Below are positions 17,357-25,728 of a stretch of DNA of 64,000 bases, one piece after another (position 1 is the stretch's first letter; each line of letters begins with the position of its first letter). Below the pieces are notes generated by a model. The model did not search any database. It was not told the DNA's origin and worked only from the letters and a program-made list of their open reading frames with translations. The position numbers and the translations under genes are program-made. Source of the stretch: Streptomyces sp. SirexAA-E (GTDB taxonomy: Bacteria; Actinomycetota; Actinomycetes; Streptomycetales; Streptomycetaceae); contig NC_015953.1 in NCBI RefSeq assembly GCF_000177195.2, positions 7,316,001 through 7,380,000 on the forward strand, read 5' to 3'.

Positions 17357-18124
17357 TCAGACCGCCGACCAGCCGTTGTCCACGGGGAGGATCACGCCGT
17401 TGATGTTGCTGGCCGCGTCGGACGCCAGGAAGACGATGGCCGCCGCCTGCTCGTCCGCCTGGGCCGGGGTGCCGACGTTCCCCATGTAGGCGGCGAGGGT
17501 GGTGGGTCCGTGCGCGCCCCGCTCCGCCTCGACCTGGATGTTGGTGACGGTGCCGCCGGGCGCGATGGCGTTGGTGCGTATCCCCTTGTCCCGGTACATG
17601 ACGGCCAAGGACTTGGTCAGCCCGGCGACGCCGTGCTTGGACGCCGTGTACGCGGCGCCCGCGGCGCTGCCCCGCAGGGACGCCTCCGAGGCGGTGAACA
17701 CCACCGCGCCCTTCCCGGCGGCGAGCATGTGCGGCAGCGCGGCGCGGGTCAGCCGGAACGGGGCCGTGAGATTGATACCGATGACGCGCTCCCACTCGTC
17801 GTCTTCGGTATCGGCCGCCGCCGACATCCTGTCCATGATCCCGGCGTTGTTGACCAGGACGTCTATCCCGCCGAACTCTCCCACGGCCGTCGCCACGACC
17901 CGGTCGACCACGGTCTGCTCCCGCAGGTCCCCGGCCACGGCCACCGCGGCGCCACCGGCCTGCGCCACCTCCTCGGCGACGGCCTGTGCCGCCTCGCCGT
18001 CGATGTCCGCGATCACGATGCGCGCGCCCTCCTTCGCGAACCGCAGGGCGGTCGCCCGGCCGATCCCCGACCCGGCCCCGGTGACGACGACGCTGCGGCC
18101 GAGGCCGCGGGTGGCGTTGCTCAT
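17357..18124 (-). CDS. short-chain dehydrogenase/reductase (SDR)
   Basis: A classical SDR of 255 residues. VVTGAGSGIGRATALRFA is the TGxxxGxG cofactor motif, VLVNNAGI follows, and the catalytic set appears as the Ser in FTASEAS with YTASKHG (Tyr and Lys). ADIDGEAA after the second strand has an Asp, favouring NAD over NADP. It is divergent from a TetR gene and just downstream, on the same strand, of the BVMO operon. An alcohol dehydrogenase feeding ketone to the BVMO is the natural reading. TAGGAG precedes the ATG. Confidence 0.88.
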   Translation of the reverse strand: MSNATRGLGRSVVVTGAGSGIGRATALRFAKEGARIVIADIDGEAAQAVAEEVAQAGGAAVAVAGDLREQTVVDRVVATAVGEFGGIDVLVNNAGIMDRMSAAADTEDDEWERVIGINLTAPFRLTRAALPHMLAAGKGAVVFTASEASLRGSAAGAAYTASKHGVAGLTKSLAVMYRDKGIRTNAIAPGGTVTNIQVEAERGAHGPTTLAAYMGNVGTPAQADEQAAAIVFLASDAASNINGVILPVDNGWSAV

Positions 18125-18163
18125 GAAGTGCTCCTAGCTGTCGGTGGTACGGCGGCCACGCTA

Positions 18164-18213
18164 CTCTTTTGTGGCGGGCACTGCCAAGATGGCTTTTCCG
18201 GCCATAAAAAGAG
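18164..18213. promoter_or_regulatory. candidate TetR operator between SDR and tetR genes
   Basis: CTCTTTT (18164-18170) and AAAAGAG (18207-18213) form outer inverted arms. Inside are TGGC (18172-18175), GCCAAGATGGC (18183-18193, an inverted repeat) and GCCA (18201-18204). The block fills the 98-bp divergent promoter, where TetR-family autoregulators normally bind. Confidence 0.5.
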
Positions 18214-18222
18214 GTCGATACC

Positions 18223-18927
18223 ATGGGCGCAGCCGGACGGAAGGTGGCCAGGACCGTGGAGACCACGCGCACGAGCGAGGGCGAGGGCGCCGCCCCCGCA
18301 GCCGCCGCCCCCGCCGACCGGCCCCGCCTCGGCCGCCCTCCGCTGACCGAGCGCCGCAAGGCCGCCACCCGGCTGGAAATCGCCCGCGAGGCGGTGCGCC
18401 TCTTCGCCGACCAGGGCGTCACCGGGACGACGGCCGACGACATCGCCGCCGCCGTGGGCATCTCGCAGCGCACCCTGTGGCGCTACACCCCGTCGAAGGA
18501 GCTGTGCGTCCGTCCGCTTCTGACCTACGCCCTCGACGCGGCCACCGAGCTGATGCGGTCGTGGCCCCGTGACCGTCCACTGGCGGAGGCCGTCGCCTCA
18601 ACCCGCTCCCCGGCGAACGAGGAGCCGGCCGCCACCGATACGGACGCGCTGCGCGACCTGGTCCGGCTCACCCGGACCGAGCCCGGACTGCGCACGGTCT
18701 GGCTCCAGGTCCACCACGACGCCGAGCCGGTCTTCGCCGCGGTCATCGCCGAGCGCACCGGCCACCACCCCGACGATTTGGAACCGCGGGTCCAGGCGAC
18801 CGTGCTCAACGGTGCGCTGCGCGTCGCCGTCGAGGAGTGGGCGTGGAGCGCGCACACCGCGGAGGCGACCCCGGCCCGTGCCATCGCCCGTGCCCTGGGC
18901 GTCGCCCAGGGCGGCCTGCCCGGCTGA
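18223..18927 (+). CDS. TetR-family transcriptional regulator
   Basis: This regulator (234 residues) has a flexible Ala/Pro-rich N-terminus of about 35 residues, then a TetR HTH (about 47-92: ATRLEIAREAVRLFADQGV, TTADDIAAAVGISQRTLWRY) and a ligand-binding C-terminal domain. It is divergent from the SDR gene, with an inverted repeat between them. By position it is the likely repressor of the SDR and perhaps of the BVMO/SMP-30 operon, released by a ketone, lactone or alcohol. GAGGT precedes the ATG. Confidence 0.9.
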   Translation: MGAAGRKVARTVETTRTSEGEGAAPAAAAPADRPRLGRPPLTERRKAATRLEIAREAVRLFADQGVTGTTADDIAAAVGISQRTLWRYTPSKELCVRPLLTYALDAATELMRSWPRDRPLAEAVASTRSPANEEPAATDTDALRDLVRLTRTEPGLRTVWLQVHHDAEPVFAAVIAERTGHHPDDLEPRVQATVLNGALRVAVEEWAWSAHTAEATPARAIARALGVAQGGLPG

Positions 18928-18994
18928 GCGACGGCCACCACCCGCCTGCGCGAACGGGACGTGTCCGGCTGAGCCGACCGTCGTTGACCAGGGC

Positions 18995-19465
18995 ATGAAC
19001 CTGCGGTCGATGTCCCTCGCACTCGTCGCCCTGCTGAGCACGGCGGGCTGCGTGTCCGTGCCGGCCGGCCCGGACGGACCGGCCCCGGGCCCCTCCGGGC
19101 ACTCCCGCAACATGCCCGCCGCACAGGCGTCCACAGCCACCGCGCCCCCGCCCGTGCACGACGCCCTGGGGAAGGCCGAGGGGGAGCCGGAAGAGAGGAG
19201 CGGGAAGAGGCGTAAGCAGAATCGCGCGCCGGACCGGCAGGCCGCCCCCGTCGCCCCGGCCCGCCCCGAGGCCCCCGGCCGACCGCGCCACCCCGTCACG
19301 GTGCGCCCGGACGCGCGTCGCACGGGCACGCCGCCTCGCACGGGCCCCGCCTCGCGTACGGCCGCTCCGCAGCGGACCTACGACATGCGCACCGTCTGTG
19401 CGGCGGGCCGCGGAGTGGCCTCCACCGACATCCTCGACCTGTGCCGCAGTACGTACGGCCGCTGA
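18995..19465 (+). CDS. putative lipoprotein, Pro/Arg-rich
   Basis: The frame of 156 residues starts with a lipoprotein signal, LALVALLSTAGC, with the lipidated cysteine at position 19. The middle is a low-complexity Pro/Ala/Arg stretch. The last 25 residues (MRTVCAAGRGVASTDILDLC, then RSTYGR) contain two cysteines that could form a disulfide. No family recognised. It converges on the frameshifted lipoprotein gene 19516-20254. Confidence 0.65.
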   Translation: MNLRSMSLALVALLSTAGCVSVPAGPDGPAPGPSGHSRNMPAAQASTATAPPPVHDALGKAEGEPEERSGKRRKQNRAPDRQAAPVAPARPEAPGRPRHPVTVRPDARRTGTPPRTGPASRTAAPQRTYDMRTVCAAGRGVASTDILDLCRSTYGR

Positions 19466-19515
19466 CGAGGTGTCACCGAACCCGGTCGGCTGTCGAGAAC
19501 GGCCGGCCGGGGTCC

Positions 19516-20254
19516 TCACGTGCCGGTGCGTCGGTAGGGCCCGTCGACGATCAGCCCTTGCGCACCGCTCCCAGCCGCACCGACTGCCCGCTCGGCGCGG
19601 TGGCTGACCGTCGAGCCCTTCACCGGCTGCACGAAGGCCCGGCGGTCCGACCGGCCCGCCCCGGCACGTCGTCGCCTCGGGCGACGTGGACCACTCGGCG
19701 TCCGTCCTGCCAGAAGCCGGGACCGACGGCGCGCGTGGCGGGATCGACCGCTTCGGGGTCGCCGCTTCGGGGCGGTGGGGGAGCCCGCCGTGTTCGGACA
19801 GGGGCCGATCGGGGCGTCCCTGGGCGGACGTTCTCCTGCCCCGCTCCCTCGGAGACGAGGTACTCACCGGGCGCCGGCCGCCGACCGAGGCCGGCCCTGT
19901 GCGCCCCTCGCGTCCTCCCACGAGCACCGTCGTACCCCGGTGGACGAGCGCGGAATGCGGTTCGCCGGGCTGACGTGAAGTCAGGTCGAACTCCGCCGGG
20001 GGTTCCGCGCGCCACCCGGGCCGGTCCCCGTCGCGCAGTCGCGCGACATGGCGGCCTTCGCCGAAGAGCCCGGCGCCGGGCGCGCCGAGCGTCCAGGTGC
20101 CGTCCGGTCCCGGACATACGGACAGGGGGCCTCGGGACACCTCGGGCGGCACCGCGTCACCGTCGCCGACCGTGGATGGCTGCGGTGCGAAACACCCTGC
20201 CGTCATCAGTGCGACCAGCGCGGTGAACAGCACTCGGCGCAGGGCGCCCCTCAT
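19516..20254 (-). pseudogene. lipoprotein gene disrupted by several frameshifts
   Basis: The N-terminus is a good lipoprotein signal (RRVLFTALVALMTAGC, Cys 21) followed by CPGPDGTWTLGAPGAG and LVHRGTTVLVGGREG in one frame up to about 19834. Protein-like sequence then continues in a second frame (GDPEAVDPATRAVGPGFWQD, then RRVVHVARGDDVPGRAG), moves to a third (RAFVQPVKGSTVSHRAE), back to the second (PSGQSVRLGAVRKG) and to the third (LIVDGPYRRTGT, then stop). At least three single-base frame changes are needed to restore one protein of about 240 residues. It is either a decayed gene or a stretch of sequencing error. The original function is not known. Confidence 0.6.
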
Positions 20255-20430
20255 GCGCGTACCTCCCCTTGTCCGGGATCACGTCGGAGCGCGGAGCGCC
20301 ACCGGACGTCCGTTCCGGGTCTTGGTGACGTTCCTGTCGCACCCCGGCCTCCGGGGAACGTATGGCGTCGGGGACCCGGGGTAGTGGGGCGGAGACACGA
20401 TCTTGTGAGTCCCGTGGAAGGAGACCCCCG

Positions 20431-20658
20431 ATGCTGATGGCACACCCCGCGATCCTCCGGAACCTGGTCCAGGAGTACGACACGCTCCGGATCCTGGACG
20501 CCGGTAACAGCGACGGGGAGGTCCGGCAGCGCATGGACGACATCTCCTACACGCTGTGCGTGGCCACCGGCACCCGGGACATCGACGCCGCCCTGATCGC
20601 GGCCCGCCACCAGCTCCCCGGGGCCCGCCCCGAGGACGACTCCCTCCTGACCGCGTGA
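20431..20658 (+). CDS. DUF5133-family small protein
   Basis: This 75-residue protein, MLMAHPAILRNLVQEYDTL followed by RMDDISYTLCVATGTRDIDA, matches the DUF5133 pattern of small Streptomyces proteins of unknown function. AAGGAG lies ten bases before the ATG. A strong hairpin follows. The upstream in-frame extension from 20362 is low-complexity and rejected. Confidence 0.8.
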   Translation: MLMAHPAILRNLVQEYDTLRILDAGNSDGEVRQRMDDISYTLCVATGTRDIDAALIAARHQLPGARPEDDSLLTA

Positions 20659-20682
20659 GACCTCCCCGCTGATCGTGTGACG

Positions 20683-20720
20683 CGCTGACAGGCCCCGGGT
20701 TCGCCCGGGGCCTGTCAGCG
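20683..20720 (+). terminator. strong hairpin terminator after the DUF5133 gene
   Basis: A perfect 17-bp stem (20683-20699 with 20704-20720) closes on a TTCG tetraloop, beginning 24 bp after the stop codon. Confidence 0.85.
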
Positions 20721-20904
20721 GTCCGGGGAGTCCTGGGCCACTGCGGCCCCGGGCACACAGCCCCCGGCCGCAGAGCCTGGGGCAAGGCCCCGGGGGAACG
20801 GTCGGTGATCGACGGACGGTCACACGATCCTCACGTAACGGGGCACTGGAGACGCGCAGGCGGGCAACGCGAACAAGGAACCCATACATCCCGGGGAGCC
20901 TGCT

Positions 20905-21132
20905 GTGATCGTTGTCGTCTTTCTCCTTCCGCCTTTCCTGCTGGTCTCCGTCGTCCTTCTCGGGCGCTACGAGGACCGCATGCTCACCGCGGCCGAGAAA
21001 CCACGCCACGCTCGCGGCCGCCGGCACCTCACACTCGTCTCGTCGAGGAGCGCCGTGGAGCCGGCCCGGCCGGCGAAGAGCGCGGTGTCGCGGGCCGTGA
21101 GCCGGAACCCGGATCGCCGGGACGCGGCGTGA
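20905..21132 (+). CDS. small single-pass membrane protein, 75 residues
   Basis: A GTG start with a GGGGAG site opens with one hydrophobic helix (IVVVFLLPPFLLVSVVLLG), then RYEDRML and a basic cytoplasmic tail ending in RRDAA. This layout (helix, RYED, basic tail) is a recurrent small Streptomyces membrane protein of unknown function. It precedes the DUF4097 lipoprotein gene by 59 bp and may be in the same transcript. Confidence 0.6.
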   Translation: MIVVVFLLPPFLLVSVVLLGRYEDRMLTAAEKPRHARGRRHLTLVSSRSAVEPARPAKSAVSRAVSRNPDRRDAA

Positions 21133-21191
21133 TCCGGCCCGCACCGCCCCGAGGTGTCATGAACCGGTCGCTTGTGGGCAGCTGAGCGAAC

Positions 21192-21965
21192 ATGAACTCC
21201 GCCTCCCGTGTCCCCGTACGGCGGCTGGCCGTCCTGCTGGCCGTCGCTCCCCTCGTCGCGGCGTGCGGCTCCGCCCGCGGCGGGGAGTCCGCCGGGGGCC
21301 CGGCCACCCCGCCTGCCCTGTCCGGCCGGTCCCACCTGGTGATCACCACGGACAACGGGGTCCGCCTGAGGCCGGCGGACTCGGACCGGGTCGGTGTCGA
21401 CCGTCTCGTCACCGGTGGCTGGTCCCGCGACGGCGACGGCTGGACTCTGGACCTGTCCTGCCCGGAACACCCCGACCACGACCGGGAGTGCCCCCGCATG
21501 CCGGTGGTCCACGTCCCGGCCCACCTCTCCGTCACCGTCCAGGCGAGGAACGCGGGCATCGACGCGGCAGGGGTCGCCGGGGCGATGGACCTGGCCACGG
21601 TCAACGGCGATGTGACGGTCGTAGGCTCCGGACTGCGGGACGCCGACGTACGGCTCACCACCCGCAACGGCTCCGTGCGCGCCGACGCCGTGGACTCGGC
21701 GAACCTGCACGCCGAGACGGTCAACGGAGACGTGACGCTCACTGCCGACACCTCGCCGATACGTCTCGTCGCCGCCACGACCAACGGCTCGGTCCGGGTG
21801 ACGCTTCCCGACGACGCACCCCTCTACCGGACCGAGGCCACCACCCGCAACGGCCGGACCTCGGTCACGGTCCCCGGGCCCGGTGCCGGGGAACAGCCCC
21901 GGCACAGCATGACCCTGACCACCGTCAACGGAGACGTCGACGCGGTCCGCGACCGGCCCCGCTGA
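21192..21965 (+). CDS. DUF4097-type beta-helix lipoprotein
   Basis: A lipoprotein (257 residues) with the signal LAVLLAVAPLVAACG. The body carries the repeated DUF4097 pattern in which strand pairs end in NGDV or NGS: DLATVNGDVTVVG, LTTRNGSVRADAV, AETVNGDVTLTAD, ATTNGSVRV and LTTVNGDVDAV. Such proteins form right-handed beta-helices at the cell surface; their function is not established. CPEHPDHDRECP holds a possible disulfide pair. No good ribosome site is visible before the ATG. Confidence 0.85.
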   Translation: MNSASRVPVRRLAVLLAVAPLVAACGSARGGESAGGPATPPALSGRSHLVITTDNGVRLRPADSDRVGVDRLVTGGWSRDGDGWTLDLSCPEHPDHDRECPRMPVVHVPAHLSVTVQARNAGIDAAGVAGAMDLATVNGDVTVVGSGLRDADVRLTTRNGSVRADAVDSANLHAETVNGDVTLTADTSPIRLVAATTNGSVRVTLPDDAPLYRTEATTRNGRTSVTVPGPGAGEQPRHSMTLTTVNGDVDAVRDRPR

Positions 21966-21977
21966 TCGTGCGGTGCA

Positions 21978-22196
21978 CTACTGCCGGTGGTGGCTGTCAC
22001 CCATGGTGGGCGTGGAGTTGTGCGCCACCCGGGAGTTGAAGGAGACGCGCGAGTGGTGCGCCCGAAGCCGGGCCTCCTGCTCGATCAGCAGGCCCTCCGC
22101 CGTCTCGGTAGGAGCGTGCTTCCGTCGTAGGAGCACGACGACGAGCGAGACGGCCACCGCGACCAACACCCCGAACAACACCAGCAGCGCGATCAT
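21978..22196 (-). CDS. small single-pass membrane protein, 72 residues
   Basis: An N-terminal hydrophobic helix (MIALLVLFGVLVAVAVSLVV) is followed by LLRRK and a soluble tail rich in His, Ser and Arg. I chose the ATG at 22196 directly before the helix over an upstream in-frame start. It converges on the DUF4097 gene with a 12-bp gap. No family recognised. Confidence 0.5.
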   Translation of the reverse strand: MIALLVLFGVLVAVAVSLVVVLLRRKHAPTETAEGLLIEQEARLRAHHSRVSFNSRVAHNSTPTMGDSHHRQ

Positions 22197-22382
22197 GGGC
22201 CCCCCTGGGCAGACACTCGGCACGGATACCGAACTACCGTTCCTGCCAAGAGATTAGCCGTACGGTGGGCGAAGTGTGCGGGGAAGGACCGGCTACGTCG
22301 GCCCCGCGCTCCGCGGAGACCCTGTCCGGGCGTGACGCGCCGACTCGGGCCCCCGGGTGCGCTTTTCCCCGCCGCCGACGGG

Positions 22383-23201
22383 TCAGGGGGCGCCCAGCAG
22401 CCCGCCCAGCAGTCCGCCCACCAGGTTTCCGAGCGGCCCGCCGGAGGGAGCCGCCTCTTCGGTCTGCGGTTCGTCCACGGATCCGCTCCCGCTCCCCGGG
22501 GGCGCGGTCGTCGGCTGTGCTATGCCTCCGGTCTCCTGCGTGGGCGCGGATGTGGTGGTGGGGGCCGGTGCGGGTGCTTCGCCGCTCCCGCCGCCCGGTG
22601 GTGTGTCCGCAGTTCCGTCGGCGGCCTGTCCGCCCGGCAGGGACCTCGTGGGTGTCACCTCGTCGCGGGCGTCGTCCGTGGTCCGGGGCGAGGCTCCGGG
22701 CGCGTCGGGCACACCGCTCCAGGACGCCACCGACGGCCGGTCGGCCCCGGGTACCCCGGAGGCGGACGCGGCCCCGGACGCCGAGGGCGGTACCTCCCGG
22801 CTTCCCCCCGACGTCGGGGACGGCCGTGCCTCCGTCGGACGGTCGGCGCCCATGGCACGCGGGAGTTGGAGGAAGGGCGCGCCGGAATCCCCGCCGACCA
22901 GGGCGGCGGCCACCGCGGCGGCGTAGCAGGCACACGCGAGTCCCGCGACGAAGCCGGCCCGCCGCCAGGTGCGGCCGCGCCTGCCGGTGACGTCAACGAA
23001 CACCGGGCCGGCCGGCCGGGTACGGCCCTTCCGGGACGGCACGAGGACATGCGGCGTGGACGCCATCGTGCCGACGGCCTCGCCCCCGGCCTCCACGACG
23101 TGACGGGGTGCCGCGTCGCCGGCTCTCCCGGCCCGCGCCTCGTCGGCGCCTGCGTCCTGGTCCTTCCGCGCGCCGTCCCGGCCCGCTGTCACGCCGCGCA
23201 T
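22383..23201 (-). CDS. membrane protein with Pro/Ser/Thr-rich extracytoplasmic tail
   Basis: This protein of 272 residues has a cytoplasmic N-terminus with VFVDVTGRRGRTWRRAG, one transmembrane segment (FVAGLACACYAAAVAAALVGG), then about 150 residues of low-complexity Pro/Ser/Thr/Gly ending in GGPLGNLVGGLLGGLLGAP. The pattern VDxxGRRxR followed by a single helix reminds me of small proteins encoded beside actinobacterial polysaccharide deacetylase/glycosyltransferase genes, but no such genes are here. GGAGGA precedes the ATG at 23201. Confidence 0.65.
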   Translation of the reverse strand: MRGVTAGRDGARKDQDAGADEARAGRAGDAAPRHVVEAGGEAVGTMASTPHVLVPSRKGRTRPAGPVFVDVTGRRGRTWRRAGFVAGLACACYAAAVAAALVGGDSGAPFLQLPRAMGADRPTEARPSPTSGGSREVPPSASGAASASGVPGADRPSVASWSGVPDAPGASPRTTDDARDEVTPTRSLPGGQAADGTADTPPGGGSGEAPAPAPTTTSAPTQETGGIAQPTTAPPGSGSGSVDEPQTEEAAPSGGPLGNLVGGLLGGLLGAP

Positions 23202-23525
23202 ATCCGTTCGTTCCTCCGCTGGTATCGGCCCGTGAGGCCGGCGTCCCGTCAGGTGGTGATCCCTGCGACTCCCGACAGGGATTCGGCGGCCAGAGACGTA
23301 TGGATTGGTCTGATCGACTGTCGATCCGAACAACTTCCGGCGTGGCCCGGGGTAACGGTGTGCACCGCGCACGGTTCCGGACCGTCGCGAGGACGCGGCG
23401 GACGACACCCGGGGACCACGTCTCGCGGGGTCCGACGGAGATGGCAGGGTTGGGGGAGGGGGAAGCAGGGTGCCGGACCCGTCCGGCACCGTTCAGGCCC
23501 GCGCACAGCCCAGGAAGGAACCGTC
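23202..23525. promoter_or_regulatory. divergent promoter region with a 15-bp palindrome
   Basis: This 324-bp gap holds no convincing gene. GATCGAC-T-GTCGATC at 23312-23326 is a perfect 7-1-7 inverted repeat, and ATCCCTG/CAGGGAT (23259-23282) a weaker one. The first is a candidate operator for the dienelactone hydrolase gene or the membrane protein gene. Confidence 0.4.
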
Positions 23526-24236
23526 TTGTCCGAGTCACCTCGGTCCACCGGCAACCCGGTCCACCAGAACGTCACGTTTCCCAGCTCGGCGGCCACCGCC
23601 CACGGATACCTCGCGCTCCCGCCTGCGGGCCGGGGGCCCGGGGTCATCGTCATCCAGGAGTGGTGGGGCCTGACCGACCACATCGCCGATGTCACCAGGC
23701 GCCTGGCCGAAGAGGGTTTCGTCGCCCTGGCCCCGGACCTCTACGGCGGAAACGTCGCACACGACTCGCAGGAGTCCCTCCGCCTGATGCGGGATCTGCC
23801 GGTCCGGCGAGGCGTGGAACTGCTTTCCGGAGCGGTCGACTACCTCCTGGACCGCCCCGAGGTCACCTCCGACTCCGTCGGCGCCGTCGGCTTCTGCATG
23901 GGGGGTGGCTTCGTGCTGTACCTGGCAGCGGCCGAACCCAGGGTCGGCGCCGCGGTGCCCTTCTACGGGGTCATCCAGGGGGACCTGCCCGACTTCTCCG
24001 GCCTCCGCGCGGAGATCCTCGGCCACTACGGGGAACGGGACGAGTCGATCCCCCTGGAGTCGCTCGGTGAACTCCGCCAGAAGATCAAGGAGCAGTCCGG
24101 CATCGACGCCGACCTGCGCACCTATCCGGCCGGGCACGCGTTCTTCAACGACGGCCGGCCGGAGGCCCACGACCCGCACGCCTCCGAGGAGGCGTGGAGC
24201 AGCACCGTGGAATTCCTCCACCGCCGGCTGACCTGA
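23526..24236 (+). CDS. dienelactone hydrolase family alpha/beta-hydrolase
   Basis: This alpha/beta hydrolase (236 residues) carries the DLH catalytic set: VGFCMGGGF (nucleophile Cys rather than Ser), GHYGERDESIP (Asp) and YPAGHAFFND (His). VIVIQEWWGLTDHI near the N-terminus is typical of carboxymethylenebutenolidase-like members. It has no signal peptide. The start is a TTG seven bases after AAGGAA; the large frame further upstream is antisense to another gene and not coding. The substrate may be a lactone or enol ester. Confidence 0.88.
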   Translation: MSESPRSTGNPVHQNVTFPSSAATAHGYLALPPAGRGPGVIVIQEWWGLTDHIADVTRRLAEEGFVALAPDLYGGNVAHDSQESLRLMRDLPVRRGVELLSGAVDYLLDRPEVTSDSVGAVGFCMGGGFVLYLAAAEPRVGAAVPFYGVIQGDLPDFSGLRAEILGHYGERDESIPLESLGELRQKIKEQSGIDADLRTYPAGHAFFNDGRPEAHDPHASEEAWSSTVEFLHRRLT

Positions 24237-24267
24237 GTCGGCACGCCCGTCCCGCGTGCCGCCCGTG

Positions 24268-24303
24268 CGGCGCGTCCCCGGCCCGGGCGCCGGGGACGCG
24301 CCG
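24268..24303 (+). terminator. hairpin terminator after the dienelactone hydrolase gene
   Basis: A perfect 14-bp inverted repeat (24268-24281 with 24290-24303) with an 8-base loop lies 31 bp after the stop codon and 35 bp before the next start. Confidence 0.75.
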
Positions 24304-24338
24304 TCGTAGCGCACCGGGGGAGCCAATAAGGTGACTCC

Positions 24339-25457
24339 ATGTCTGCCAGGTTGAACGCCACGAAAACCCGCACAACGCTTCGCACATCGGCGCGCCTCTC
24401 CGCCGAACTGCTGCTGGTTCTTGTGATGGCCGGGGTGACGCTGTGGATCCTGGGCCGGATGTGGCCGGTCGTCTGGCCGCTCGTGGTCGGCCTGTTCCTC
24501 ACCACGCTGACCTGGCCCCTGGCCCGGTTCCTCCGTAAGCGTGGCTGGCCTCCGGCCCTCGCCGCCTCGGTCGTGACCGTGCTGTTCCTCCTGGTGGTCG
24601 GGGGGATCGTGGCGCTGATCGCCGTGCCGGTGGCGTCCCAGTCCGGCCAGCTGACCGACGGGGTGATCGCAGGCATCCAGAAACTCCGGGAATGGGCCGC
24701 AGGACCTCCTCTGAACATCGACGACGCCCAGATCTCTCACGCTCTCGACGCCGGGATCGACCGCATCCAGAACAGTCTGGGAAGCACGGTCACCACCGTC
24801 GTCACGGGGCTGAGCACCGTGGTCAACGGAGTCGTCACCGCCGTCCTGTCCGTCTTCCTGATGTTCTTCTTCCTCAAGGACGGGCCGCGGTTCCTGCCGT
24901 GGCTCACCCGTCAGCTGCCCGGCAGGCTCGCCACCGACATCCCCACCGTGGCGGAGCGCGGCTGGGACACCCTCGGTTCGTTCGTACGCTCCCAGGCGTT
25001 CGTCGGCATGCTCGACGCGGTCTTCATCGGTCTCGGCCTGTGGATCCTGGGAGTGCCCCTCGTGCTCCCGCTGGCCGTCCTGACCTTCGTGTCGGCGTTC
25101 GTGCCGATCATCGGTGCCCTGTTCGCAGGCTTCGTCGCGGTCCTGATCGCGTTGGTGTCCAACGGCCTGACCGACGCGATCATCGTGCTCGTGATCATCA
25201 TCGTGGTGCAGCAGCTGGAGGGCAACGTGTTCCAGCCCATGATCCAGAGCCGAGGGCTCGGACTCCACGCCGCCGTGGTCCTGCTCGCCGTGACGCTGGG
25301 CGGCAGCCTCGCCGGCATCGTGGGCAGCCTGCTCGCGGTACCGGCCGCCGGACTGATCGCGGTGGTGTGGAGCTACGTACGTGAGCAGCTGAGCGACCAG
25401 CCGCAGGAGCCGGAGACCGACGACGGTCCGCCCGGTGACGCGGTCGTTCAGTCCTAG
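24339..25457 (+). CDS. AI-2E family transporter (PerM-like permease)
   Basis: This membrane protein (372 residues) has the AI-2E/PerM arrangement: paired helices at the N-terminus (about 22-60), a helix at 75-98, a soluble amphipathic stretch (100-160), and a C-terminal helix cluster with VSAFVPIIGALFAGF and QQLEGNVFQPMIQSRGLGLHA, the family signature. Substrate is uncertain; relatives export peptides, quorum molecules or act in Na+/H+ exchange. The TAG stop codon lies inside the left terminal repeat of a palindromic element that starts at 25454, so the C-terminus may have been altered by its insertion. AAGGTGA precedes the ATG. Confidence 0.88.
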   Translation: MSARLNATKTRTTLRTSARLSAELLLVLVMAGVTLWILGRMWPVVWPLVVGLFLTTLTWPLARFLRKRGWPPALAASVVTVLFLLVVGGIVALIAVPVASQSGQLTDGVIAGIQKLREWAAGPPLNIDDAQISHALDAGIDRIQNSLGSTVTTVVTGLSTVVNGVVTAVLSVFLMFFFLKDGPRFLPWLTRQLPGRLATDIPTVAERGWDTLGSFVRSQAFVGMLDAVFIGLGLWILGVPLVLPLAVLTFVSAFVPIIGALFAGFVAVLIALVSNGLTDAIIVLVIIIVVQQLEGNVFQPMIQSRGLGLHAAVVLLAVTLGGSLAGIVGSLLAVPAAGLIAVVWSYVREQLSDQPQEPETDDGPPGDAVVQS

Positions 25458-25634
25458 GGCTTGTTTCGAAAGTCCCGCCTGTCCGGCGACGCCTGGCACG
25501 CACGCTCGCTGCGTTGTCGGTATCGCCCCGATACATCCAGTATCGGGGCGACCCTCCGCCTTGCGATCGCACGCACCAGACGCCGCCGGACCCGCCCTCC
25601 GGGCGGACGGCGCTACTTTCGCAACAAGCCCTAG
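25454..25634. mobile_element. 181-bp MITE-like palindromic element
   Basis: The ends CTAGGGCTTGTTTCGAAAGT (25454-25473) and ACTTTCGCAACAAGCCCTAG (25615-25634) are 20-bp terminal inverted repeats with one mismatch. Inward, further stretches pair imperfectly, and the centre is a perfect 12-bp stem (25523-25534 with 25540-25551). The whole element can therefore fold into one long hairpin. It encodes no protein. The outermost CTAG may be the target duplication or part of the repeat. Similar repeats occur in many Streptomyces genomes as I recall. It sits between the permease and MocR genes and supplies the permease stop codon. Confidence 0.75.
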
Positions 25635-25728
25635 CACCTGTGTCTGACCCCGGCCCCTGACGGACCACTGCGGCTGCCGCCCCAGAGCGAGTTGGGCCGG
25701 GCGGCGGCCCCGGCTAGCATTCGGCGCT

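Noticed and set aside
23535..25637. Minus-strand open frame of 700 codons
   Set aside because: It is antisense to the dienelactone hydrolase and AI-2E permease genes and has no recognisable domain.
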